19,547 bases of DNA from Litorimonas sp964414555 (lineage in GTDB: Bacteria > Pseudomonadota > Alphaproteobacteria > Caulobacterales > Maricaulaceae), in NCBI GenBank assembly GCA_964414555.1, contig CAYPWW010000047.1:1-19547 (forward strand), in the 5' to 3' direction. The translations under genes were made by a program, and so were the position numbers. The notes under the pieces were generated by a model. That model saw only the letters and a list, made by a program, of their open reading frames with translations, made no database searches and was not told the DNA's origin. Below are positions 1-7,075 of the stretch, in pieces. How positions within the stretch are numbered: the stretch's first letter is position 1; every line of letters begins with the position of its first letter.

Positions 1-1
1 G

Positions 2-256
2 GCGCGCTACCTTCTAACGCCAGACTTCATGCAGCGTTTGGTTGATTTAGAGGAGTCCGTCGACGGACGAAAAATTCGCTTTGGGTTTGTCGACAAACAA
101 CTGTTGATCGCGGTGGAAACCAGCAATCGTTATGAGGCGGGTTCTATGCTGAAGCCTCTGGCGGCGGCGACGCGGATGCAGACGATTTTGGATGAGATTG
201 GCGCGATTTACGACGTCATCGATGGCGTGTTGAAGCCCTTGCCGCGCGGGGCCTAA
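2..256 (+). CDS. DUF3137 family protein, C-terminal end (gene starts before the window)
   Basis: The reading frame is open from the left edge of the window to a TAA stop, so this is the last 84 residues of a longer protein. The visible part reads as the C-terminal portion of a DUF3137 protein: a 'TPDFMQRL' stretch, then a beta-rich 'IRFGFVDKQLLIAVE' segment, and a closing amphipathic helix. DUF3137 proteins are membrane-associated, have no established biochemical role, and often follow lemA. No lemA can be checked here because it would lie outside the window. The stop overlaps the end of the convergent DUF2145 gene by 4 bases. An in-frame ATG at 29 is internal, not the true start. The family call rests on recall of the pattern only, so moderate confidence. 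Confidence 0.6.
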   Translation, partial: ARYLLTPDFMQRLVDLEESVDGRKIRFGFVDKQLLIAVETSNRYEAGSMLKPLAAATRMQTILDEIGAIYDVIDGVLKPLPRGA

Positions 257-1053
257 TCGCGAAACGTCAGAACATAGCTCTGATCCAACCGGCCTGTGCT
301 TTCGAATAGTTGCGTAAGTGTCCCAAAGGTCGTGGTTTGCACGATCTCGTCGTGGTCTGTGAGGATCAGACGCTCGTCGATCTTGGGGCCCAAATGCCGA
401 CGCAGGCGGGATACCTCTAGGGTTTGCGGCGTGATGGTCGCTTGCAGTTTCTCCATCAAGACAGCGCGATCCGTCGTCTCCCAAATGGCCGCCGCCACAG
501 CATAGAGCATCAGCTCGTTACAATTCTGCCAGCGAAGATCGAAGGGGTTGGAGATGAGCGAGTAATTTTTCTGGTGGACGGCTGGATAATTCGGGCTTTC
601 GAGAAAGGCGTGGAGCGTGGCTTGGGTGTTTGCATTCGGGATCAGAATACCCGCATCTTTCTCTCTCAACAGGCGTAGAAAATCCGCTGGCGTGTCGGTG
701 ACGAGGCTAGAACGAAGCCGATTTTCTTCGCCGTGATAGAGATTGTAAACGTCATATCCGCCGTCCGCGTTACGCCGGAAAAACGCGCTATGGGTGAAAA
801 TCACGCCTTTGGGCAGGTCCTCGCGCGCTTGGCCAGAGCGCGATACGATGGCGAGTTGAACGTCTTTGCGCTGCAGCTCTTCGAGAATTTGCGCGCCGTA
901 GTTTTCTAGGGTTGCCCGATCAAACAACGGGTCACCGCTATCGGTCGAAGCTTGGTAGCCCGCATAGACCGTCTTGATGTGCCAGCCATAGCCGAACACA
1001 GCGACCAGCAGGGCGAGGCCGCCTGTGAGCAGAAGCTTGGCTGTCAGACTCAA
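253..1053 (-). CDS. DUF2145 family protein with N-terminal membrane anchor or signal peptide
   Basis: 266 residues. Residues 5-24 form one hydrophobic segment (signal peptide or anchor), so the rest is probably periplasmic. The body carries features of DUF2145: 'VQLAIVSRSGQ' near the start, 'IFTHSAFF', and the diagnostic 'SNPFDLRWQNCNELML' with its NCNE core. The NCNE cysteine suggests a papain-like or NlpC-like fold, but no activity is established for the family. The start is a TTG (1053-1051) that overlaps the xthA stop as TTGA, which argues for translational coupling. No good Shine-Dalgarno is seen in front of it. It is the last gene of the hscC operon and runs 4 bases into the convergent DUF3137 gene. 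Confidence 0.7.
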   Translation of the reverse strand: MSLTAKLLLTGGLALLVAVFGYGWHIKTVYAGYQASTDSGDPLFDRATLENYGAQILEELQRKDVQLAIVSRSGQAREDLPKGVIFTHSAFFRRNADGGYDVYNLYHGEENRLRSSLVTDTPADFLRLLREKDAGILIPNANTQATLHAFLESPNYPAVHQKNYSLISNPFDLRWQNCNELMLYAVAAAIWETTDRAVLMEKLQATITPQTLEVSRLRRHLGPKIDERLILTDHDEIVQTTTFGTLTQLFESTGRLDQSYVLTFRD

Positions 1054-1862
1054 AAGTCGAAGGTTCCGACGACGGGGACGTGGTCAGAAGGGCGCTCGCC
1101 CTCGCGTGTGGATTTGTGGATGTCGATATCTTCGGCGTGGTCGATGGCCTGTGCCGAGCAGAGTAGATGATCGATCCGAATGCCGAGATTATTTTGCCAA
1201 GCGCCGCCTTGATAATCCCAGAACGTATATTTCCCCGCATGGCCATCGAAATGATCGAAGAGGTCGTAGAGCCCGATGTGTTTGAGGGCGTGCCACGCAT
1301 CCAGCGTTTCCTGCCGGAACAACGCGTCGCCCCACCAGCCTTTCGGGTCATGCGTATCGCCGGGGCGGGGGATGACATTGTAATCGCCCGCGAGGATCAG
1401 CGGTTCTTCCAGCTTTAACAGCTCTGTCGCGTGCTCGCGCAGGCGCCGCATCCAATCGAGTTTATAGGTATATTTTGGGCTGTCCTGCGGGTCTGCTCCG
1501 ACGGGATTGCCATTGGGCAGATAGATCGAGGCCACGCGCACAGCGCCGCGTTTGGTAGAGACAGTGACCTCGACATAGCGAGCTTGGTCTTCGGTCGCGC
1601 CGTCCAACAAGTCCTGTCCTGGAAGGCCCATGCGAACGTCTTCGATCGGTAGCTTTGAGAGGATCGCCACGCCATTATAGGATTTCTGCCCATGCACGGC
1701 GAGATTATAGCCGAGGGCTTCCAGCTCCATCCGCGGGAAAGCGTCATCGACGGTTTTGATCTCTTGCAGACAGGCGATATCGGGTTGCGCCGAGCGCAGC
1801 CAGTCCGTGACGGCGGGCATGCGGGCCTTGATCGAGTTGACGTTCCATGTCGCGATTTTCAT
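1050..1862 (-). CDS. xthA: Exodeoxyribonuclease III (AP endonuclease)
   Basis: 270 residues, the usual length for ExoIII/XthA. It cuts DNA 5' to abasic sites and degrades 3' ends in base-excision repair, in the cytoplasm, with a divalent metal. All the endonuclease/exonuclease/phosphatase-fold motifs are present in order: 'MKIATWNVNSIKAR' at the N-terminus, 'CLQEIK' (metal-binding Glu), 'SIYLPNG', 'LAGDYNV' (catalytic Asp and Asn), 'RIDHLLCS' and the closing 'SDHVPV' (catalytic Asp-His). The start is an ATG 9 bases after the J-domain gene ends, and its stop overlaps the next gene by 4 bases. It therefore sits inside an operon headed by a chaperone pair. Whether DNA repair and the chaperones are functionally linked cannot be told from the sequence. 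Confidence 0.95.
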   Translation of the reverse strand: MKIATWNVNSIKARMPAVTDWLRSAQPDIACLQEIKTVDDAFPRMELEALGYNLAVHGQKSYNGVAILSKLPIEDVRMGLPGQDLLDGATEDQARYVEVTVSTKRGAVRVASIYLPNGNPVGADPQDSPKYTYKLDWMRRLREHATELLKLEEPLILAGDYNVIPRPGDTHDPKGWWGDALFRQETLDAWHALKHIGLYDLFDHFDGHAGKYTFWDYQGGAWQNNLGIRIDHLLCSAQAIDHAEDIDIHKSTREGERPSDHVPVVGTFDF

Positions 1863-1871
1863 GTCAGGCCC

Positions 1872-2735
1872 TTATGCATTTGCCAGAAAACGCGCGAACT
1901 GCGCGATGAAGAATATCACGAGCAAAAAGCCCCATATAAAGCTCATCCCGCCGGGGGCTTCTGGATCGGGTTGGGTATGCTCGACCGCGGCTTCACGCGC
2001 AGGACGGAATTGCATCCGGCGTTCTAGCCATTGGATCCGCTGCGCCTTGAAGGGATTATGTTTGGAGACCTGATCCCAGTTCAAGGTCCGAAACATGGAC
2101 GCCGTGATCAAAGGATCGAAAACCCTGTGCATTTTCTCTGGCATGTTGTGATCGGGATGATCGTATTTATAAAAGCCCTGCACTTGCAACATGGCGTCCA
2201 GCACCATGTCTTCGAAGTCGACATAATCGTCGATGTCCAGCAGCTTGGCTTTCCGAAACAAGCCATTCCAACTCTCGCGGTCATTCCGGCGATCAGCAGA
2301 ATTGATGAGTGCTTTTAGCTCTTCGTAAAGCGGCGGTTTTTGCGGTTCCGCTGGCGCAGCAAAGCCTCTCGGCCCGCCGACGGAATAGCGGGTGTCTTCC
2401 GGCTCTTCTGCTTCAAGCTGCGGCTCCGGTTCCAATTCCGGTGCAGGGTCAAAACCGCGTGGTCCTCCGATGGAATAGCTCGTATCCTCTTGCGTTTCCA
2501 CTTCGGGCTCAGGCTCTGCGGCATCTTCGATTAGCGTTTCATAGCTCAGTTCAGGCTGTGGCTGATGCGCGAGAATGTGTAGCGCCATGTCATGGGCGTC
2601 GCGTAAGCGCATGAAGCCTTCCGGATCATCCTCTGGCCGCGTCTCTTTCAATCGCTTGGAATAGGCGCGCTTAACTGCACGGCGATCTTCCGGCGGCGCG
2701 TCCAGACCGAGTTCTTTGTAATAGGGGCGAGCCAC
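1872..2735 (-). CDS. Degenerate J-domain membrane protein, likely HscC partner (DjlB/DjlC-like)
   Basis: 287 residues, starting with GTG only 4 bases after the hscC stop. Residues 4-55 look like a J domain ('YYKELGLDAPPEDRRAVKRAY...' then 'FMRLRDAHDMAL'), but the HPD tripeptide is missing. In its place is 'RPEDDPEGF', the pattern recalled for E. coli DjlB/DjlC, the co-chaperones of HscC. A long acidic, proline-rich linker (about 68-135) follows and contains two near-identical 13-residue repeats. A globular alpha-helical part spans about 136-250, and a single transmembrane helix lies at about 264-284, leaving the C-terminus at the membrane. It is probably C-tail anchored with the J domain in the cytoplasm. 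Inference: it recruits HscC to the membrane. The exact family of the middle region is not recognised. Confidence 0.8.
   Translation of the reverse strand: MARPYYKELGLDAPPEDRRAVKRAYSKRLKETRPEDDPEGFMRLRDAHDMALHILAHQPQPELSYETLIEDAAEPEPEVETQEDTSYSIGGPRGFDPAPELEPEPQLEAEEPEDTRYSVGGPRGFAAPAEPQKPPLYEELKALINSADRRNDRESWNGLFRKAKLLDIDDYVDFEDMVLDAMLQVQGFYKYDHPDHNMPEKMHRVFDPLITASMFRTLNWDQVSKHNPFKAQRIQWLERRMQFRPAREAAVEHTQPDPEAPGGMSFIWGFLLVIFFIAQFARFLANA
2361..2399 (-). repeat. Second copy of 13-residue linker repeat in the J-domain protein
   Basis: Encodes EDTRYSVGGPRGF (residues 113-125). It differs from the first copy at 2451-2489 at only two residues (R for S, V for I). The copies are 30 residues apart in an otherwise Glu/Pro-rich linker, which suggests a duplicated short linear motif. 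Confidence 0.85.
2451..2489 (-). repeat. First copy of 13-residue linker repeat in the J-domain protein
   Basis: Encodes EDTSYSIGGPRGF (residues 83-95). See the partner copy at 2361-2399. The conserved core is EDT-x-YS-x-GGPRGF. Confidence 0.85.
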
Positions 2736-2739
2736 AGAC

Positions 2740-4437
2740 CTAAAACACGTCCATGGCGTCGATCTCGTCGAGGAATTTCACGACATTTTCTCGCGCAAGC
2801 TTGATGTCTGTGTCGTTCTGCTTGGCGAGGACCTGTTCGAAAGCGATCAAATTGCGGTCGATGTGGTCGCGCATCTCGCCGAGATGGTTTTCATAGGCGG
2901 CTTTCAGACGGTTGATGATCGCAGCGTTCTCTGACTGATCCTTGGGGTGGATTTTCAGCTTCTCTAGGGCTTTCAATCGCTCGGCGATTTCGGCTTGGCT
3001 GAGGCTGCCGGGATTGCCCTCTAGGATCAGCTGTTCTGTCTTGCCGGTGCTGATGACCGTTACGAGGATTTCGAGCACGCCGGACACGTCATAGGTAAAG
3101 CGAATATCGATCGCTTCGTTCTCTTTTGACTTGGGCAGGGCGACTTCCATTTTGCCGAGCGGGACATTGTCCACGACGCGCGGGCTTTCACCTTGATAGA
3201 TCGCTAGTTCGATTTTCTCTTGGCCGGGGCGCATGGCCCAGTTCCGCTCTACACGGGAGGCAGGGATAACCGTGTTTCGCTCGATGATAGGTTGGAAGAA
3301 CCCATGCTCAAATCGATTGCGGCCCACTTCTTTGGACACGTCTGTGCCAAGCGTAAAGGGACAGACATCGGTCATCACGATGTCCTCTAGGGCTTCATGT
3401 CGAGAGAACAGGCCCGCCTGCACGCCCGTGCCAAGCGCGATGACTTCGTCGGGATCGAGGCTGTGTTCGGGGAATTTCTTCAGCAGTTTTGTGACCATCG
3501 CACGAATGACCGGCATCCGCGTTGCGCCGCCGACGAGGATCACGCGGTCGATATCCGCACTGCGCAAACCTGCGTCAGAGATTGCGCGCTGCAAAGGCGT
3601 GCGCATGCGGTTTTGCAGTTTCGTCGTCAGTTCTTCAAACTTCTCACGCGAGAGGGTCAGCTCAGTCTCTTTTTTGCCAGCGACATATTTGACCGTGACG
3701 TCGGGCTTTGCGGTGAGGGCAAGTTTGGCTTTATTGGCGAGGTCGCGCAGGCGGCCCAGTTCTTTGGGTTTGATTTTGTCGCGGCTGGTTTTCAGCTCGG
3801 CCATGAAGTGGTCTTCTACCGCCGTCGTGAAATCCTCTCCGCCGAGGAAGGCATCGCCCGCGCTGGAGCGAACTTCCATAACGCCGTCGAAGATTTCCAA
3901 GATCGAGACGTCGAATGTCCCGCCGCCCAGATCGATCACGAGGAAGGTGTTTTCATTTTCTTTGATGTTCAAGCCATAGGCGAGGGCGGCGGCCGTGGGT
4001 TCATTGATCAGGCGCTCAACCTTTAGTCCGGCCAGTTTCCCCGCCGCATAGGTCGCCTTGCGCTGGATGTCGTTGAAATAGGCTGGGACGGAAATGATCG
4101 CCTGCGTCACAGGCTCGCCGAGGTGGCTTTCCGCGTCCGCGACGAGCGCTCGCAGGACGAGGGCAGAGAGTTCCTCTGCCTTGTAAGGCTTATTGCCCAG
4201 CTTATGGGTCTTTGCCGTGCCCATAGCGCGTTTGAACCGCGCGACGGTTTTATCTGGATGTGTGACAAGGCGATATTTCGCGGCTTCACCGACGAGGATG
4301 TCGCCGTCATCGCTCACGCCCACAACGGACGGCGTTAGAAACCCGCCAGAGGTATTGGGAATCAGTTTTGGCCCGTCATCTGTAAACACAGAAATCAGAG
4401 AGTTGGTTGTGCCGAGATCGATGCCGACGAGTGCCAT
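2740..4437 (-). CDS. hscC: Hsp70-family chaperone, HscC type
   Basis: 565 residues, shorter than DnaK (about 640) and close to the length of E. coli HscC. The ATPase domain is intact: phosphate-1 loop 'VGIDLGTTNS' (4-13), 'ISVPAYFND' (115-123), 'LINEPTAAALAYG' (143-155), phosphate-2 loop 'VIDLGGGTFD' (167-176) and adenosine motif 'LVGGATRMP' (301-309). A substrate-binding domain follows, but the C-terminal lid is short and the DnaK-like EEVD-type tail is absent. ATP-driven binding and release of client proteins in the cytoplasm is expected; HscC clients are poorly known. It is the first gene of a minus-strand operon and is directly followed by a degenerate J protein, as hscC lies next to djlB/djlC in E. 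coli. This makes HscC more likely than DnaK or HscA. The start is an ATG; no strong Shine-Dalgarno is visible. Confidence 0.9.
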   Translation of the reverse strand: MALVGIDLGTTNSLISVFTDDGPKLIPNTSGGFLTPSVVGVSDDGDILVGEAAKYRLVTHPDKTVARFKRAMGTAKTHKLGNKPYKAEELSALVLRALVADAESHLGEPVTQAIISVPAYFNDIQRKATYAAGKLAGLKVERLINEPTAAALAYGLNIKENENTFLVIDLGGGTFDVSILEIFDGVMEVRSSAGDAFLGGEDFTTAVEDHFMAELKTSRDKIKPKELGRLRDLANKAKLALTAKPDVTVKYVAGKKETELTLSREKFEELTTKLQNRMRTPLQRAISDAGLRSADIDRVILVGGATRMPVIRAMVTKLLKKFPEHSLDPDEVIALGTGVQAGLFSRHEALEDIVMTDVCPFTLGTDVSKEVGRNRFEHGFFQPIIERNTVIPASRVERNWAMRPGQEKIELAIYQGESPRVVDNVPLGKMEVALPKSKENEAIDIRFTYDVSGVLEILVTVISTGKTEQLILEGNPGSLSQAEIAERLKALEKLKIHPKDQSENAAIINRLKAAYENHLGEMRDHIDRNLIAFEQVLAKQNDTDIKLARENVVKFLDEIDAMDVF

Positions 4438-4638
4438 AGGTGTCGTGTCCGTGAGAGTTATACGCTCACTTCGTTCAATCTCGTAGGAGTTGTGTCAAGC
4501 GACTGAGCCCTTTGGGTAAGGGAAAATCGATGTTTTTGTGTAGCTAAGTGCTAGCGCGTTTTGAAGACATCGTGATTTGAATATCTTTGGGGTCTGCGGC
4601 ATCTCAGGCTTTGGAATTTTCCCGTCGAGGGCCGCGCC

Positions 4639-5295
4639 ATGAATTTGAATCATGATTTCTCCGAACGCGTTGTTATTGATAGTGAAGCGTTGCCTTGGCA
4701 AGCGTCTCCTATGGCGGGCGTGGAGAGACGTATGCTGGATCGGATTGGCGACGAAGTAGCCCGCGCGACGACAATCGTTCGGTATGCGCCAGAATCTTAT
4801 TTCAGCGCACACACGCATGGCGGCGGCGAAGAGATTTTTGTGCTTGAAGGCACGTTTTCAGATGAACATGCGGATTATCCGGCTGGCACCTATATTCGCA
4901 ATCCGATTGGCTCTTCGCATTCCCCGCATTCGAAAGCGGGTTGCACCATTTTCGTGAAGCTGCATCAGTTTGCAAAAACGGATACCGCGCAATTCACCCT
5001 CGACACGACGACGGCGCGGTTCCTGCCGGGAAGTGCGCCAGGTCTAACTGTCCTCCCGTTGCATAGTCATGAGGGCGAGTCTTGTGCGCTTGTCCGTTGG
5101 GCGCCGGGCACGCGCTTTGCGCCACATCGCCACTGGGGCGGAGAAGAAGTTTTGGTCCTCGAAGGCACATTTCAGGACGAAATGGGGGATTACCCAAAGG
5201 GCACATGGCTTCGCAGTCCGCACCTCTCCCAGCATAATCCATTCAGCGAAGAAGGCTGTTTGATTTACGTCAAAACAGGGCATTTGCCTGATTAA
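4639..5295 (+). CDS. Double-cupin protein (ChrR-like cupin repeats)
   Basis: 218 residues made of two tandem small cupin domains of the ChrR/cupin_7 kind, at about 40-105 and 140-212. Each keeps the metal-binding set: 'HTHGGGEEIFVLEGTF' then 'SSHSPH' in the first, and 'HRHWGGEEVLVLEGTF' then 'SQHNPF' in the second (His-x-His, Glu, distal His). It is expected to be a soluble cytoplasmic metal-binding beta-barrel. ChrR itself is an anti-sigma factor with one zinc-binding N-terminal domain plus a cupin. Here the zinc-binding anti-sigma domain is missing, so an enzyme or metal/small-molecule binding role is as likely. A GAGG lies about 9 bases before the ATG. It stands alone, divergent from hscC and 112 bases before the XRE gene. 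The substrate cannot be told. Confidence 0.8.
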   Translation: MNLNHDFSERVVIDSEALPWQASPMAGVERRMLDRIGDEVARATTIVRYAPESYFSAHTHGGGEEIFVLEGTFSDEHADYPAGTYIRNPIGSSHSPHSKAGCTIFVKLHQFAKTDTAQFTLDTTTARFLPGSAPGLTVLPLHSHEGESCALVRWAPGTRFAPHRHWGGEEVLVLEGTFQDEMGDYPKGTWLRSPHLSQHNPFSEEGCLIYVKTGHLPD

Positions 5296-5371
5296 GCCAG
5301 CGCTTGGCTCACTGAGGCGCTAAAAACTCTAAGTCGTATCAAGGCCTTATCGTCATAAAGTGGTTTTCGTC

Positions 5372-5407
5372 TTGACCTTCTACAAAATGTTGTAGATATA
5401 CAACATA
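5372..5407 (+). promoter_or_regulatory. Promoter with overlapping palindromic operator before the XRE gene
   Basis: A -35-like TTGACC (5372-5377) and a -10-like GATATA (5395-5400) are 17 bases apart. The -10 lies inside a perfect inverted repeat, ATGTTGTA-GATA-TACAACAT (5387-5394 / 5399-5406). A second, overlapping inverted repeat is CTACAA-AATG-TTGTAG (5380-5385 / 5390-5395). The 5-mer TACAA/TTGTA thus recurs three times at 9-base steps in alternating orientation. The placement is ideal for autorepression by the HTH protein encoded immediately downstream. Transcription would start at about 5407-5408, the first base of the ATG. Confidence 0.7.
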
Positions 5408-5650
5408 ATGATTTATAACCGTATCAAAATATTGCGAACAGAGCGTGGCTTGTCTCGGAAAGCGCTGGCGGAAGCCGTCGGCGTCAATTTCCAGACGATC
5501 GGTTACCTTGAGCGCGGAGACTACAATGCTTCGCTAGAGCTGGCGTTTAAGCTCGCGGAATTTTTTGACGTTCCGATTGATATGGCGTTTTCGCCGCGTC
5601 CCTTCCGGACGATGGCGGAAGAGCTGGCCGCAATGCGTGCGGCGGAGTGA
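5408..5650 (+). CDS. Small XRE/Cro-type HTH regulator, probably autoregulated and leaderless
   Basis: 80 residues, almost entirely one helix-turn-helix domain of the XRE/Cro type (residues 4-60): 'IKILRTERGLSRKALAEAVG' then 'NFQTIGYLERGDYNASLELA' and 'LAEFFDVPIDMAF'. It resembles the short YozG-like regulators that sit next to a membrane-protein gene and repress their own operon. No Shine-Dalgarno precedes the ATG, and the predicted -10 box ends 7 bases before it, so the mRNA is probably leaderless. The next gene begins 13 bases after the stop. The effector is unknown; there is no sensor domain, so a signal would have to come through promoter competition or a partner protein. Confidence 0.88.
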   Translation: MIYNRIKILRTERGLSRKALAEAVGVNFQTIGYLERGDYNASLELAFKLAEFFDVPIDMAFSPRPFRTMAEELAAMRAAE

Positions 5651-5652
5651 GA

Positions 5653-5657
5653 GGGAG
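5653..5657 (+). promoter_or_regulatory. Ribosome binding site fixing the start of the first membrane-protein gene
   Basis: GGGAG inside the purine run GAGGGAGAG, 6 bases before the ATG at 5664. The same frame is open further upstream, but that part overlaps the HTH gene. The site therefore favours 5664 as the start. Confidence 0.75.
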
Positions 5658-5663
5658 AGCATA

Positions 5664-6392
5664 ATGAAGCAGACATATTTAGACGCGCAGACGAAAATCC
5701 TGGAATCGATTCCGATGAATCCTTTCGAGCTGACAGAGGCGGGGATCAAGAGCCTTCGCCGTAACGTGCTGCTCAGCATCGCCTCGCTGGCATTTTGTAT
5801 GTTTATGTCGCTGATTACCTTTCGCTGGTCCGCAACGGGCACAGCCGACATAACACGCGAGGGGTTGCCGATGATGTTCGCACAGCTAGGCGGACTTTTG
5901 TTTCTGTTATTCGGGTCCCTGTGGGTAATGAGCAAATCGACCGACGCCCTTCTTGCGACAGGGCTTTACTGGCGGATCAGCGTTTCTGATGAATTGCAAG
6001 ACGAGTGGGAACTGGCACAGAAACGAAAGTCTTATGCCAAGGCCTTTGAATATGTCGTTTATGGGCTCGCGCTCTTATTCATCGCGGTGCTGGCCTTTTG
6101 CGGCCTCTATCGTCTCATCGCGGGAAGCTTGCCAGCAGCGCCCGGATTTGGAGTGACAGCGATAACGGCGGGTCTGCTGATCTATGTCATCGCGCTTGCG
6201 CCGCTGATCCATCTGGCATGGACGCTGGACCCGATTGAAGATGAGGCATTGCCATCCGGCGAGGTCATGACGCGCAAGCCTAAGCGGGAAACGCCCCTCA
6301 CGCCGAAAGAAAAGCGCCTCAAGCGCCTATGGAGTTGGGGTCCTGTCGTCTTGGGTGGCGTCATCGGGATCGTCTGGGCGAGCACCCAATAG
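5664..6392 (+). CDS. Multi-pass membrane protein of the XRE cassette, copy 1
   Basis: 242 residues from the ATG at 5664. Hydrophobic segments lie at about 34-52, 72-90, 128-150, 163-185 and 222-240, giving four or five membrane spans. A charged loop between spans 2 and 3 contains 'LQDEWELAQKRKSYAKAFEY', and the loop after span 4 starts 'LDPIEDEALPSG' and becomes very basic before the last span. I recognise no named family. The protein shares the 'DEWE...K.KS...AF' and 'PIED..L..G' signatures with the next gene, so the two are paralogues. It follows the HTH regulator by 13 bases and is surely co-transcribed with it. Small XRE regulators paired with DUF2975-like membrane proteins are common, but this protein is longer and its role is unknown. 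Confidence 0.85.
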   Translation: MKQTYLDAQTKILESIPMNPFELTEAGIKSLRRNVLLSIASLAFCMFMSLITFRWSATGTADITREGLPMMFAQLGGLLFLLFGSLWVMSKSTDALLATGLYWRISVSDELQDEWELAQKRKSYAKAFEYVVYGLALLFIAVLAFCGLYRLIAGSLPAAPGFGVTAITAGLLIYVIALAPLIHLAWTLDPIEDEALPSGEVMTRKPKRETPLTPKEKRLKRLWSWGPVVLGGVIGIVWASTQ

Positions 6393-6423
6393 ACAAGAAT
6401 AAAACGAGAAGCGGAGAGAGACG

Positions 6424-7037
6424 ATGATGGATTTTTTGATGAGCTTAGCNNNNNNNNNNNNNNNNNNNNNNNNNNNNNNNNNNNNNNNNNNNNNNNNNNN
6501 NNNNNNNNNNNNNNNNNNNNNNNNNNNNNNNNNNNNNNNNNNNNNNNNNGTCTGCTCGCTTTGCTCATAATCGCGACATCGCGTCTCGTGAATCGTCTCT
6601 ATTTCCCGGATCGCTATCTGGATGAGTGGGAAATCAAGATTAAGCACAAATCCATGACCTTTGCGTTTCAGGTGTTGATGTGGCTGTTCGTCCCCATCCT
6701 TGCGATCTTGACGCTGATGGGCCTGCCCGATGCTCAAGTCAGCGGGGAGGTTTTGATGTCTGCTTTGTTCGCGGTCTTGATGTTGACGGTTTATCTGCAG
6801 ACGGGTCACGCTGTCTGGCAAGTTCAACCTATCGAAGACGCTGATCTTGAAGGCGGAGCAACGCCTATGTCCAAACGTGTGACGGGTTTGCTGGCTGTCG
6901 CGGCTCTCTTGTTGATTGTCGTCGTGGGTATGACGGTGGGTTATAAACAAGCGCATGCCGATGCCGAAAAAGCGGCTCTCAACGAGGTAAGCTCCGTGAG
7001 TTGGGTGGTGGGATTAACGCGCAGCGATCACACTTGA
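6424..7037 (+). CDS. Multi-pass membrane protein of the XRE cassette, copy 2 (interrupted by an assembly gap)
   Basis: The start is read at the ATG at 6424, which follows the purine-rich GGAGAGAG and gives only nine residues (MMDFLMSLA) before the 100-N gap. After the gap the frame ending at 7037 continues with a membrane span, then 'YLDEWEIKIKHKSMTFAFQ', two further spans, 'VQPIEDADLEGG' and a last span. The motif order matches copy 1. With the gap taken as 100 bases the two sides are out of frame; since the gap size is only a placeholder, this is no evidence of a frameshift. By comparison with copy 1, about 80 residues (roughly 240 bases) may be missing. It differs from copy 1 in lacking the long basic loop and in having a tail rich in charged and small residues after the last span. 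Function unknown. Confidence 0.75.
6450..6549. other. Assembly gap (100 N)
   Basis: Exactly 100 N, the conventional placeholder for an unknown length. It interrupts membrane-protein copy 2. Confidence 0.98.
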
Positions 7038-7075
7038 ATAGGGCCGCTTTCCTGTGCATATAGCGCCCACATAAC

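Noticed and set aside
47..484. Minus-strand frame of 145 codons across the DUF3137/DUF2145 junction
   Set aside because: It overlaps two better-supported genes in other frames, and its product is Arg/His-rich without a domain.
3233..4026. Long plus-strand open frames opposite hscC
   Set aside because: They lie fully antisense to a gene with all Hsp70 motifs, and their products are low-complexity Arg/Ser-rich or Phe/Gly-rich with no domain. They are side effects of codon bias.
4457..4498. TTGACA (minus strand, 4498-4493) as a -35 box for hscC, with TATAAC at 4462-4457
   Set aside because: The two boxes are 30 bases apart, and at 17 bases the sequence is AACGAA, not a -10. It also does not fit the heat-shock sigma consensus. 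Left unassigned.
4495..4818. Minus-strand frame of 107 codons in the hscC-cupin intergenic region
   Set aside because: It overlaps the start of the cupin gene, has no Shine-Dalgarno, and shows no recognisable protein.
5300..5330. Hairpin AGCGC...GCGCT after the cupin gene as a terminator
   Set aside because: The stem is only 5 bases, the loop is 13 bases, and it is followed by A residues, not T, on the plus strand.
5565..5663. Upstream start for membrane-protein copy 1
   Set aside because: It overlaps the XRE gene and encodes an Arg-rich stretch; the ATG at 5664 has a strong purine-rich ribosome site.
6424..7037. Frameshift or pseudogene in membrane-protein copy 2
   Set aside because: The frame difference depends on the arbitrary 100-N gap length and so is not evidence of a broken gene.
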